A stretch of DNA of 64,000 nt from positions 2,542,001 to 2,606,000 of the forward strand of contig CP121450.1 of assembly GCA_029689965.1 (NCBI GenBank). Reading direction: 5' to 3'. Below are positions 1-8,384 of this stretch, piece by piece. A program made the translations under genes and the position numbers. The stretch's first letter is position 1. Every line of letters begins with the position of its first letter. Under the pieces are notes generated by a model, which was given only the letters and a program-made list of their open reading frames with translations, searched no databases and had not been told where the DNA came from. Origin of the DNA: Curtobacterium flaccumfaciens (GTDB taxonomy: Bacteria > Actinomycetota > Actinomycetes > Actinomycetales > Microbacteriaceae).

Positions 1-198
1 CCCTCTGGCAGAGCGAGCATCCCATGCCCGAAGACCCACCAGCAGCGACAACCGCGGGTTGAGTACCGGCGAGGCTGCTCGATGCTCCTGACGGTAGACA
101 GAGCGGCTGTTCCACGCGCAAGGGCGCTCCCCAGCAACCCGACGCGCAAGAGGGGCTGACTCAACCGACGCCCGTCGGCGACCGCTAGAACTCTCAAG
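1..198. other. No recognisable feature
   Basis: No start codon with a convincing reading frame, RNA gene or hairpin stands out upstream of the MFS gene's 3' end. It may hold the end of a neighbouring gene or a terminator that cannot be recognised from sequence alone. Confidence 0.4.
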
Positions 199-1443
199 TC
201 AACCGGAACCATCCCGTCCGCCAGCCGATGGTTCACTGCGACTTCGGTCGGCGCTCGATGCGGGAACAGCAAGTGTCGCCGCGACTGCGACTCCCGTGGC
301 CGACATGACCGCTGCGCCGGCAACGCCGACCGAGCTCCCGGCGATGACGCCGGCCGCACCCGTTCCGAGCGCAGCGCCTCCGACAGCAGTCACGACGACC
401 AGGCCGTAGGCGCCGGCGAGCATCCTCTGCGGGACGACGTCGTCGAGCGCGGCGGACAGGAGGATCGCCACGGGGCTCGACAGCGCACCAGCGACGAACA
501 CCAAGCCAGCAACAAGCACGAGCTCGTCAGCAGACAACGCCAACACCGCGTACCCGCCCGCGGTCAGCACCAGAGCAGAGACGAGTTGTGCCCGCCGACT
601 GCCCGGCACAGGTCGCGCACCGAACACCAGGGCACCAACTCCCTCTCCCAGCGCCAGGGCCGCCAACAATGGTCCCGCCAGTCCTTGCATCCCGACCGCA
701 TGTGCGACCGTCGGCACGATCACGGTCAGCGATCCCGTAGCCACGCTCACGAGCCCACCGATCGCGAGGATCCGGCCGAACGTCGCCACCGCGGCCAGCG
801 GAAGCGAGGGTCCGAAACGGGGCGAGGGCACGCTCCTTCCCATAGAGGACGCCAGCAGGGATCCAGCGGCCGCGATCACCGCTGCGACGACAACGAAGCT
901 CAGTCGCCGTGGCATCGATGTCGCGAGCAGGCTCGCCGCCACTGGCCCGACCGCGAGTCCCGCTTGGAACGCGACCGAGAGCAGCGCGTAGCCGCCGGAG
1001 CGTTCCGCTGGCTCCGAGAAGAAGCGCGGGATCGAGGCTCGAAGTGCTGCTGCCAAGGCCGGGAACGTCAGCCCAGCTTCGACAAGGAGTACCAGCTGCG
1101 CAGCCGACCCGGGCGACGCTGCGACCGCGAGCATGAAGGCGCAGCTGACACCCGCGCTGATGCTCACGACCCAACGCGCAGCGACCCGAGCCATCAGCAT
1201 CCCCTGGATTGGGACGCCTGCCGAATTCGCCAGCCCGAAAGCACCGACGGCGAACGTCCCGGCAGCCATGGACCCACCGGAGGACAGGATCAGCGATAGC
1301 GGGATCATCCCGAGCGCGACGGCGGAGAGCGCAACCGATCCGACGCCGGTCGCGAAGGGACGGTGAGCCAGGAGACGTCGATAGGCGACAGCCATGAGAG
1401 CTCCACGAACAGAGCCCACCCACCCGGGAGACACACTCCCCAT
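199..1443 (-). CDS. MFS transporter
   Basis: A 414-residue hydrophobic protein with about 12 predicted membrane segments in two halves and a charged, serine-rich C-terminus. Alternating Ala/Val/Leu/Gly-rich stretches and short basic loops (e.g. PRFFSEPAERSGG near residue 145) look like a sugar-efflux or drug-efflux type MFS protein; the substrate cannot be read. The frame is intact, unlike most long genes here. The start is ambiguous: ATG at 1443, or an internal ATG at 1395 (MAVAYRRLL) with GGAG a few bases upstream, which would give 398 residues and begin just before the first membrane helix. It stands alone, with no partner gene nearby. Confidence 0.75.
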   Translation of the reverse strand: MGSVSPGWVGSVRGALMAVAYRRLLAHRPFATGVGSVALSAVALGMIPLSLILSSGGSMAAGTFAVGAFGLANSAGVPIQGMLMARVAARWVVSISAGVSCAFMLAVAASPGSAAQLVLLVEAGLTFPALAAALRASIPRFFSEPAERSGGYALLSVAFQAGLAVGPVAASLLATSMPRRLSFVVVAAVIAAAGSLLASSMGRSVPSPRFGPSLPLAAVATFGRILAIGGLVSVATGSLTVIVPTVAHAVGMQGLAGPLLAALALGEGVGALVFGARPVPGSRRAQLVSALVLTAGGYAVLALSADELVLVAGLVFVAGALSSPVAILLSAALDDVVPQRMLAGAYGLVVVTAVGGAALGTGAAGVIAGSSVGVAGAAVMSATGVAVAATLAVPASSADRSRSEPSAGGRDGSG

Positions 1444-1670
1444 GCGTCGACGGAAGTGCCGACAACGCCGATCGTAAGCACGCGAAGCCGGTCGTGTCGA
1501 CGGCTCAACAGCCGATCCTTGGGTTCAGCCGTTCGTTGCAACACCACCGTGGATCGGAGTGCTGCAGACGGCATCCAGGCTAGAACACCACGCTCGGGAG
1601 GCACGGTTCTGGGAGCTGTTGAGACACGGCCTTCACCCACCACGAACCGGAATCCATTCATCGTCCTCTG
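1444..1670. other. Intergenic, no gene seen
   Basis: No reading frame here resembles a protein. The stretch lies between the MFS gene start and the methyltransferase remnant and probably holds the MFS promoter, but no clear -35/-10 pair is visible. Confidence 0.4.
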
Positions 1671-1850
1671 ATGGAGTTCGCGCGCGTGCTTCGGCCTGGC
1701 GGCCGCCTGCTCGTCGGCTTCTTCGCCGCCGACGACGTGGGGCCGTTCGACCACGCCGTCGTTACCGCCTATCCGTGGTCGAGCGCGGCGCCCGGCAATG
1801 AACTAGACGCTGCGGGTTTCGACATCGAGGAGACGCATACCGAAGGGTGT
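1671..1850 (+). pseudogene. Remnant of a class I SAM-dependent methyltransferase (C-terminal part)
   Basis: The frame opens with MEFARVLRPGGRLLVGFF, the typical strand after the SAM-binding core of class I methyltransferases (RVLRPGGxL), followed by DHAVVTAYPW and an ELDAAGFDIEET segment that matches the family's C-terminal substrate-side region. After about 60 residues the similarity stops and the frame runs on as arginine/proline-rich nonsense. No SAM-binding motif I (GxGxG) occurs in any frame upstream to 1444. Unlike the other damaged genes, one indel cannot restore it, so I call it a true truncated remnant. Confidence is moderate because the fragment is short. Confidence 0.5.
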
Positions 1851-1989
1851 CGGCACTCACCCGTCGCCCGCACGGCGCTAACCTGGCCCGGCTCCGCACC
1901 ACTGGCTCAAGTCCGGACCGCCGAGGATCAGCCGCCGGACGTCGCTCACCGCGACAGACGCGCGACAACGGAAGCGTGTCGATCGGCAC

Positions 1990-2223
1990 CTACCTCCAGT
2001 GCACCCCGAAGAGACCGGTCACGAGCATCACGAGCCCCACGAGACCGAGCACGCTGCCGAGCACTCGAACCCATGCTGCGCCCCACCGAGCTTGCGGGTT
2101 CCACGCGAGCCCCGCTTTCTCTGCTGCGAGCAACCACTTGATGACGATCTTGGGGAAGGAGACCACGAAGAGTCCCCATGCCGCCAGTACGCCCCCGACG
2201 ACGAGCTGTTCGACCAGACTCAT
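1990..2223 (-). CDS. Small two-helix membrane protein
   Basis: A 77-residue protein. Residues about 5-30 (VVGGVLAAWGLFVVSF...) and 50-73 (LGSVLGLVGLVMLVTGLFG) form two hydrophobic helices separated by a basic amphipathic linker (KIVIKWLLAAEKAGLAWNPQ). It begins with ATG and ends HWR. No family is recognised with certainty. It lies downstream of the DUF2332 gene on the same strand with a gap of about 90 bp. Amphipathic composition and intact reading support a real gene. Confidence 0.65.
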   Translation of the reverse strand: MSLVEQLVVGGVLAAWGLFVVSFPKIVIKWLLAAEKAGLAWNPQARWGAAWVRVLGSVLGLVGLVMLVTGLFGVHWR

Positions 2224-2312
2224 GTTCGCAGGCTACCTAGGCCGGTCCTCGCTCTGCCTCACGGACGTCCGGTAGTCCATCCATCACCGGGGCACGCTGA
2301 GCTGTCGTCCGA

Positions 2313-3272
2313 TCAGGAGGTGGCGAGAGCGTGGAAGAACTGACCGTGTGGGCCGACGATGGCGACGGGTGCGCCGTCGACCGCCAGTACGGTGCCGTTC
2401 TCCGTGTCTGCTGGCAGCTGTGCCGCGACCTCCGGTAGTACCGACTTGCCCTCGTTACTGATCCAGGCAGCACCGCTCGCGCGCACCTTGCCAACGAACG
2501 ACTCGCGCGCGTCCGGGCTCAGGTACACGAGCACGGCGCTGTGGAAGACGACCAACGTCGCGTCGACCGGCGCTTGCGCAACGACCTCCTCGAACCCTTC
2601 GTTCAGGTCACCGGCCACCAGCAGCGGTCGCTCTGCCGCGACGACGGATGCCGCCGCGTGCAGGTTCCGGCGGCGCTCGTCGTGCTCGGGCCAGACGAGT
2701 CTTTCCAGCCATTCAAGTGACACCGGATCCGCGACGTCGAGCGGGTTGAGGTCAATGCCGGCACGCCAGACGATCTCCGGTAGGTGCGTCGGAGCGGAAC
2801 GCCCACGTAGCTCGGTCTCGAGCACAACATCGCTGCCGCTTGCAGGTGCGAGTTCGTCGACTCCGCTCTCGGTGATGAAGCGGTAGGCGTACTTGTCCGG
2901 GTACAGGCACAATCCCGCGGACGCACCGACTTCAAGCAGAGCGATCGGCCCAGGGATCTTCGCCAGCTCGGGCAGGAGCACGGCACACCGGCGGACTTCG
3001 TTCGTCTGCGTCGCGTGTGTGAGTGCCACCCCGCGGATCGAGTCCCACCTGGCGATGAACTCACTCCGTGCCTCGTGATAGGGCACAAGAGGCATACCGG
3101 CCATCCGAGCCGAAGCGAAGACAAGGTTCGGTTGCCGCTTTGCCGCGGGCAGCTCGTCGACCAGCTTCACGATGTCCTCATCGGCTGCGACACCAGTCGC
3201 CCAGTCGAAGTACAGATCCGAGACGCCGCGCGCTTCGACGTCCGCCCACGCCCGATACTTCTCGCCAGTCAT
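2313..3272 (-). CDS. DUF2332 family protein
   Basis: About 319 residues from ATG at 3272 (MTGEKYRAWADVEARGVS); an upstream ATG at 3287 is also possible. The pattern KRQPNLVFASARM near residue 45, then LTHATQTNEVRRCAVLLP and LLEVGASAGLCLYPDKYAY, is the DUF2332 signature; the EVGASAGL stretch resembles a methyltransferase-like nucleotide-binding loop. The family has no established function. A conserved DLNPLD motif and a late LVVFHSAVLVYL strand are also present. It follows the HAD gene by about 50 bp on the same strand and may be co-transcribed with it. The frame is intact. Confidence 0.75.
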   Translation of the reverse strand: MTGEKYRAWADVEARGVSDLYFDWATGVAADEDIVKLVDELPAAKRQPNLVFASARMAGMPLVPYHEARSEFIARWDSIRGVALTHATQTNEVRRCAVLLPELAKIPGPIALLEVGASAGLCLYPDKYAYRFITESGVDELAPASGSDVVLETELRGRSAPTHLPEIVWRAGIDLNPLDVADPVSLEWLERLVWPEHDERRRNLHAAASVVAAERPLLVAGDLNEGFEEVVAQAPVDATLVVFHSAVLVYLSPDARESFVGKVRASGAAWISNEGKSVLPEVAAQLPADTENGTVLAVDGAPVAIVGPHGQFFHALATS

Positions 3273-3325
3273 GCCCACAACCCGCATCCTACGGATGGCG
3301 CTCACCGAGGCCGCAAGCGGATTGA

Positions 3326-4017
3326 CTAGCGGACGCCGCCGTTCGCGGTGACCCACGTCAGGACGGCTGTCTTGATGTCCAATGCTTGCTCCGCGTAGTG
3401 ATCGATCAGCAGGCCTCGCATGCCAGCGGAACAGGCGCCAGCAAGGTCGTGCGCTGAGTTGTCTCCGACGAAGAGGCAGTCGGCGGGGTCGACTCCCAGC
3501 ACGCCGGCGAGAGTCAGGAACGCCCGTTCGTCCGGCTTCTGGAAGCCGATGCGTTCTGAGACGCAGACCGCGTCGAACGCACCATCAAGACCAGTGCGGG
3601 CGAGCTTGTCGAGCTGCTGTTCCTCGGAGCCGTTGGTCAGCAATCCCAGCCGGTATCTCTGCGCGCGAAGCTCGTGCAGGAGCGACTTGCTCCCGGGGAA
3701 GACCCGCCAGGACGCACGGTACGAGCTCAAGTAGGCGTCGAACAACGAATCCAGGCCGCCAGGATCCGAGGGAACTTGGCGGCCAATCAGTGGCAGGACG
3801 GTTCGAAGGCGCTCGCGTCGTTGCTCCTGGAAGCTGATCTGCCCGGACCGCCACCGCTCGAACTGCTCGTCCTCCGCGGCGAACCACAAGTCGAGCGCAG
3901 ACTCAGGCGCGGCCCCCGCCAGGCTCGCAAGGAAGCGGCTTGCGCCGAGCCGCGCTGACCCCCGTGATCGAACAGAGTCCCGTCCAGATCGAAGCAGACT
4001 GCCTCCAACACCCTCAT
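3326..4017 (-). CDS. HAD-superfamily hydrolase (subfamily IA), frameshifted in this sequence
   Basis: The N-terminus MRVLEAVCFDLDGTLFDHGG carries HAD motif I (DxDGT). The rest lies in another frame: motif II in LLTNGSEEQQL, motif III lysine in GFQKPDERAF, motif IV in FVGDNSAHD. Adding one C to the CCCCC run at 3959-3963 joins them (DHGGSARLGASRF) and gives a normal 230-residue phosphatase-type enzyme with a helical cap (residues about 20-85). The family removes phosphate from small metabolites or nucleotides; the substrate is unknown. It sits about 50 bp upstream of the DUF2332 gene. The frameshift is probably a sequence error. Confidence 0.75.
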
Positions 4018-4161
4018 GCGCCCACACTAGAAGTAGCTCCGCCCGATTACCGATCTTGACCGAGACGGGGAAGTGGGGTGACTCGCTTCGAGCACATCAC
4101 TCCCTCCACGGCAGAACATCACGCACCCTTCGCCCGCGACCAGCGCACTACGATCGGCGGG

Positions 4162-5015
4162 ATGGAGCTGATCACCGAGCTCGCTCGGGCTGCTTGGCTG
4201 ATCCCGCGCATGCAGGCCTTCGGGACCATCGGCGGACGGCCGGATCCGAGTTCGAGGCGTACGCCCGCGTGCTGCACCCGCTGAACGCGCACCGTGATGA
4301 CCCATCGGCCGCTGACGAACACGGTGACCCCCTGGTGCTCGAGACGAGCGTTTGGCGGTGGTCCGATGTCGCCGCGAGGGTCGGACGTACCGTGCACCCC
4401 GACGTTGCGTGGAGCGAGGTGAGTGGACGCGACGATGAGACGGAGCTGGTCTTCGACGACGGGTGGCGCGTCGAGCTCCCCGAGGAAGGGTGGTTCGACC
4501 CGGCGCAGCTCGCAGCGCTGACGGAGCACCTTGCGGTCGCGACCACCAGCCCGCTCGACGTGGTGGCGGCGATCTGGGAAGGCTGGGGCGACCTGAACGG
4601 TGGCTCGACGTTGGCCGTCGGATGGCAGGGAGGATCGCCGAACGCCACCGAGCGCGCGGAACTCCGCGAGTACGGGGCACGCATGGCAGCGGAGCACCGG
4701 GTGCAGCAGGCGGCCCTCCGCGCGTCCCTGGCCGGGCCGCGACTCCACCTGCCGCATCGTGCCTACATCGTGCTGGGGATGGCCCTGCCGGAGTTGGCGG
4801 ACCCTTCCTGGATGGGCGACGCCCGCGTGGGCATGTACCTCGATGTCGGGCACACCCCGCAGCTGCTGTGGCCGGAGGACCACGCCTGGGTCGTCGCGAC
4901 CGAAATCGACACCGACTCGACCATCGTCGCCGGGTCACAGCAACTGATCGCGAGCGTGCTCGCCGACCGACGGCTCGAAGCGTTCGAGGTCGGACCGGAC
5001 AGCGTCCTCGTCTGA
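4162..5015 (+). CDS. Hypothetical protein, frameshifted
   Basis: It starts at ATG 4162 after a GGCGGG ribosome-binding stretch (MELITELARAAWLIPRMQAF) and continues in the next frame from SEFEAYARVLHPLNAHRDDP. One missing G at about 4242 (CGGATCC for CGGGATCC) joins the two parts into about 284 residues. The body is acidic and rich in tryptophan, with a TSPLDVVAAIWEGWGDLNGG segment and a C-terminal region around WPEDHAWVVATEIDTDSTIV that looks globular. It resembles uncharacterised actinobacterial proteins; I recognise no domain with a known function. No operon partner. Confidence 0.65.
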
Positions 5016-5070
5016 CACGTTTTCGCAGCTCCACGGGGCGCCCGCTTGCCGATGGTCGACTGGACAGCGC

Positions 5071-5336
5071 TCAGGCTGGCGGAGCAGCGTCGGGGCCGAA
5101 GGCGGTTACGGTCCCGACGAAGCGGGCTGGTTGCTCTTCGTGAGTGAAGGCCACGGGAGTGAGCTCGGAAACCGGAACCAGCCCATTCGCTCCTTGATCT
5201 GTCCTGAACCACACCGCGGGAACCGGCTCGCCGCCTTCCTCCGATGCCAGCACCGCAGCGGCTGCGAGCCGAGGCCGTTCGCCTCTTGTCCCGCGGAGAC
5301 ACCCATCGCCGCTGTCTGAATCGTCAACACACGCAC
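5071..5336 (-). CDS. Small hypothetical protein, frameshifted
   Basis: It begins MRVLTIQTAAMGVSAGQEANG at 5336 and continues in another frame as VLASEEGGEPVPAVWFRTDQG through to FGPDAAPPA. One missing base near 5255 restores a protein of about 88 residues. The C-terminal half contains an acidic, beta-rich stretch (LVPVSELTPVAFTHEEQPARF). No family recognised. Confidence is limited by its size and by the need for a frame correction. Confidence 0.45.
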
Positions 5337-5387
5337 ACGTTCATAGTGCGCCGGAACCTGCTCGAGCGCGTCCCGTAAGCAGAGCGG

Positions 5388-6110
5388 CTACCAGGCATTG
5401 GCCACGAGGACCAAGACTTCGGAGGAGTCAGTCACCGGACCGTGCTGCCAGTCGCCGTACACCGATGTGGTGCAGAAGCCCGCTACGTCGAGCTGATGCT
5501 TCAGCTCGGTCAACTCACGGAAGAACAGGTCCTCCGTATACGTGAGATGTTCACCCGTTTCGAGGAAGGCGTTGTGGGCAATCAGTCGCACGACACCCGG
5601 GGTGATCTCCCTCGCGTCCGACCACTCTTCCAGGGGACCGCTAGCGGTCTCGCGGACAGTGCGCTCCGGCGGGGACCACGCGTGCCATGCTCCTGCGGCG
5701 GGGTTGCGGCTCTCGAACGCCAAGGTTCCGCCGGCGCGGAGCGCGTGATGAAGATCAGCGAGTGTCCGCTGCCAGTCGCCATCAGGGATGTGCTGTGCGA
5801 CGTTGCCGGTCAGCACGGCGTAGTCGGCGCCGATGGGAGGCAGGTTGCGGCTATCCCCCAGAACCCACGTCACGCCATCAGCGCCCGGACGCTTCCTGGC
5901 GTAGTCGATCATCGTCGCTGACGGATCTACCCCGACAACAGACCTTCCGGCGTCGGCGAGGCTCACGGTGAGCGATCCGGTTCCACATCCGAGGTCAATC
6001 ACCGAGCGTGCGCCTGTCGACGTGCAGAGGGCTCGGTAGAAATCGCTGTCGGCCCCATCGGGATTGTCGTCGTCGTACAACGCGACGAGACGATGGTCGA
6101 GGTCAGCCAT
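5388..6110 (-). CDS. Class I SAM-dependent methyltransferase
   Basis: An intact 240-residue protein. The SAM-binding core is clear: motif I VIDLGCGTGSLTVSLA near residue 37, the acidic ribose-binding residue in VVGVDPSATMI, motif II GDSRNLPPIGADYAVLTGN, and LRAGGTLAFESRN (post-motif III). The C-terminal part (YTEDLFFRELTELKHQLDVAGF) has the usual arrangement for a methyltransferase type 11/25 fold. The substrate is unknown. Short intergenic gaps on both sides and no evident operon. Confidence 0.8.
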   Translation of the reverse strand: MADLDHRLVALYDDDNPDGADSDFYRALCTSTGARSVIDLGCGTGSLTVSLADAGRSVVGVDPSATMIDYARKRPGADGVTWVLGDSRNLPPIGADYAVLTGNVAQHIPDGDWQRTLADLHHALRAGGTLAFESRNPAAGAWHAWSPPERTVRETASGPLEEWSDAREITPGVVRLIAHNAFLETGEHLTYTEDLFFRELTELKHQLDVAGFCTTSVYGDWQHGPVTDSSEVLVLVANAW

Positions 6111-6193
6111 CCGACGAGGCTAGACCAGTCCAGGGAGCCGATCGGCTCGCGGTGCGGACCGCCCACATGGCGCTGGGTCGCTAGCGTCGACGG

Positions 6194-6856
6194 ATGGCAC
6201 TCGACGCGAAGTACGAGGTTCTCTGGGACGAGGCGCACCATTCCTTCAAGGACGGCACGCTCCGAGTCGACCGTCCACCTGTCGACGGCGACCCGCGTTG
6301 GGGACTCAGCCTTGTCCTGCTGCCGCCGGCTCACGTCGCCGACACGGTGGCCACGGCCGCTGCTGGACTCGGCAGGACCTACGCGGGCACACACCACGTG
6401 TACAACGCCGCCGACCTGCACCTGACGGTCACGAGCCTGGAGCCTTACCGCGACGAAGTCGCGCAGACAACCATCGAACACTACGTCGACGCGGTCGAGC
6501 GTGCTCGAGGACTGCTCGACGTCCAGGTCCGCTTGGTCGGGCTCGGCGGCTCGCCTGCCGGCGTCTTCGTGCAGGGGTTCGACGACGACACCCTCACACC
6601 GATCCGGCGACAGATGCACGAGGCCGCGTCGGACCTGCACGACGGCGTCGCGCCGCCGATGGCGTTCATCCGCGACACTGCGCACATCTCCATCAGCGTC
6701 CACCGGGAAGCAATACCCGAGCCGTTCGCGGCCGGATACGTCGAGCGACGCCGGTTCACTCAGTTCGGCGACATGGCGGGAGCCACCGTCGCGCTCGCGC
6801 GGTACCGGGCGTCCCGAGACTCGATGACGGTTGAAGTCCTCCACACCCTCCGGTAG
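6194..6856 (+). CDS. 2H phosphoesterase superfamily protein
   Basis: A 220-residue intact protein with two HxT/S motifs about 100 residues apart: DLHLTVTSLE (residues about 75-84) and AHISISVHR (about 168-176). Such paired histidines are the catalytic signature of 2H phosphoesterases, which hydrolyse 2',3'-cyclic or 1',2'-cyclic phosphate bonds in RNA or ADP-ribose derivatives. The substrate here is not determined. ATG at 6194. Divergent from the methyltransferase gene across about 80 bp. Confidence 0.65.
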   Translation: MALDAKYEVLWDEAHHSFKDGTLRVDRPPVDGDPRWGLSLVLLPPAHVADTVATAAAGLGRTYAGTHHVYNAADLHLTVTSLEPYRDEVAQTTIEHYVDAVERARGLLDVQVRLVGLGGSPAGVFVQGFDDDTLTPIRRQMHEAASDLHDGVAPPMAFIRDTAHISISVHREAIPEPFAAGYVERRRFTQFGDMAGATVALARYRASRDSMTVEVLHTLR

Positions 6857-6900
6857 ACGGTCGGCCACCGGACAGGCGGCCCGCTTCCTTGCTTGGTTGG

Positions 6901-7675
6901 TCAGCCGGACATTGTGCGGAGCGCGAGGTTGGTGATCAGGCGTGTCGGAAGCAGGCGGATGAGCCCTGCTGTGAGCGCGTTTCGGTGCCCGTCGACCACG
7001 TCTGGATCGGACCCGTCGAGTGCTGCGAGAACAGTCTCGGCAACCTGGGCTGGCTGTCGCTTTCCTCTTCCCGCTGCTGCGTTCATCGGTGTCTGTGTCG
7101 GGCCGGGGCTGACCGCGACGACACGGATGTTCTTGTCCTTCGTCTCGGCCCAAAGAGCCTGCGTGAACGACAGCACGTACGCCTTGGAGGCTGCGTACGC
7201 GGCAAGGACCGGCGCTGGAGCGTAGGCACCGGTGCTGGCGATGTTCACGATGGAACCGTGACCTCGGGCGGACATCCGGGCAGCCAGCGCTGTGGTGAGT
7301 TCGGTGAGCGCGCCGACGTTGAGGTCGACAAGGCGGCGCAGCACCGCGGGGTCCGATTCCACGACGAGTCCACGGGAGCTCGTACCGGCGCTGTTGACCA
7401 GGAGCTTCAACCTCGACACCAGCCTCGTCCACGACGGCCAGTAAGCGGGGAACCGCTCCGGGTTGTGCAAGGTCGAGCGCGATGGTCAGCACGTCGACGC
7501 CGGTATGCGCGGTTCGGATCTCGTTGGCGACCTCGTCGAGCTGCCGCTCGTTCCGCGCGACGATCACCAGGTTCGCTCCCCGCGCCGCAAGCGCGCGAGC
7601 AGTCGCTGCCCCGATGCCGGTCGAGCCGCCGGTCACCAGGGCGTACCGGCCGGACATCTGTGCTGCTGTCGTCAT
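6901..7675 (-). CDS. SDR-family oxidoreductase, frameshifted
   Basis: The N-terminus MTTAAQMSGRYALVTGGSTG carries the cofactor loop (TGGSTGIGAAT). The second frame has LLVNSAGTSSRG, the catalytic serine region INIASTGAYAP-like (IVNIASTGAY), and YAASKAYVLSFTQAL with the YxxxK pair. Removing one extra base at 7403-7408 (AGCTTC for AGCTC) joins VEVE to LLVNSAG, giving 257 residues. A classical NAD(P)-dependent dehydrogenase/reductase; substrate unknown. It is divergent from the MerR gene and has a MerR-type promoter starting almost at its ATG, so it is probably the regulator's target. Confidence 0.75.
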
Positions 7676-7682
7676 GACGGCT

Positions 7683-7714
7683 AACCTAGACATTGACGGT
7701 AGCGTCAAGGTCAA
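7683..7714 (-). promoter_or_regulatory. MerR-type promoter with dyad in an overlong spacer
   Basis: On the minus strand a -35 hexamer TTGACC (7709-7714) and a -10-like TAGGTT (7683-7688) are 20 bp apart. The spacer contains the inverted repeat TTGAC-N6-GTCAA (7693-7708). A 19-20 bp spacer with a dyad between the hexamers is the hallmark of promoters activated by MerR proteins through DNA distortion. Transcription would start about at the SDR ATG (7675), so the mRNA is probably leaderless. The MerR gene begins 19 bp away on the other strand. Confidence 0.6.
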
Positions 7715-7732
7715 GTCGGAAGCAGGGCAAAA

Positions 7733-8113
7733 GTGCGAATCGGAGAAGCTGAGCACGGCAACCGGAGTGAGTACGAGAGCGCTCCGGTACTACGAACAGC
7801 AGGGCCTGATCCGCAGCCAGCGTCGAGCGAACGGATACCGGGAGTACGGCCCAGAAGCCGTCGACGTGGTCGCCTTCGTGCAGGACCTCTTCGCGGTGGG
7901 TCTCTCTTCGCGGTTGCTGCGGGAGATCATTCCCTGCGCGGTGGGGACAGCGACGGGCCGCCACCGGCAGATCTGCTCGCCCAGGTCGAGAAGGTCCGGG
8001 ACGACCTGGTGCAGCAAGAACAGCGTCTTCGATCGCGACGACAGACCCTCGACGACTACCTCGCCGCCCGCACGGCACCTCGGCACCCGCGCGACCTGAC
8101 CCACGCCCGGTAG
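7733..8113 (+). CDS. MerR-family transcriptional regulator, two frameshifts
   Basis: Start GTG at 7733 (MRIGE). Removing one extra base at AAGCT 7746-7750 gives MRIGELSTATGVSTRALRYY, the MerR winged-helix N-terminus, then QQGLIRSQRRANGYREYGPE. A second error, one G missing in GGGG at about 7944, connects REIIPCAVG to DSDGPPPADLLAQVEKV, a C-terminal dimerisation coiled coil ending in YLAARTAP. Corrected length is 126 residues. No metal-binding cysteine cluster is visible in the C-terminal helix, so a small organic effector is more likely than a metal. It probably controls the divergent SDR gene. Confidence 0.75.
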   Translation: MRIGEAEHGNRSEYESAPVLRTAGPDPQPASSERIPGVRPRSRRRGRLRAGPLRGGSLFAVAAGDHSLRGGDSDGPPPADLLAQVEKVRDDLVQQEQRLRSRRQTLDDYLAARTAPRHPRDLTHAR

Positions 8114-8174
8114 ACGGTCCCGCGGCGACCACCGACTCGGGCGGCACACAGCGAGGCACGTGCCTGTCTCAGAT

Positions 8175-8201
8175 GAGTGGTCCGAGTGGACCGAGTGGTC
8201 C
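8175..8201 (+). repeat. Tandem 9-bp repeat, three copies
   Basis: GAGTGGTCC, GAGTGGACC, GAGTGGTCC lie head to tail between the MerR gene and the helR start. The rest of 8114-8384 shows no gene or recognisable promoter. Confidence 0.7.
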
Positions 8202-8384
8202 GCAGACGGTCGCATCCGGGGCCCGCCGTACGAACCCCTCTCGCAGTCGTGCAGGACGGGATCGCGCGCCGACGGACGGACGCCACCTGGGACCGAGGCA
8301 GCGGTTCCCCTCCCGCCGGAACCAGGATACCGCCGACCAGGGGGCTTGCGGCAAGGCCCCCGTCGTGCTCCACAATCGACGACC

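Noticed and set aside
4027..5034. Long arginine/proline-rich ORF on the minus strand (335 residues)
   Set aside because: It is the antisense shadow of the hypothetical gene at 4162-5015; its composition is that of reverse-strand high-GC codons and it has no motifs.
5999..7756. 585-residue ORF joining an SDR start to antisense sequence
   Set aside because: Only the first part (SDR N-terminus) is real; the rest is produced by the frameshift at 7403 and reads through the opposite strand of the 2H phosphoesterase.
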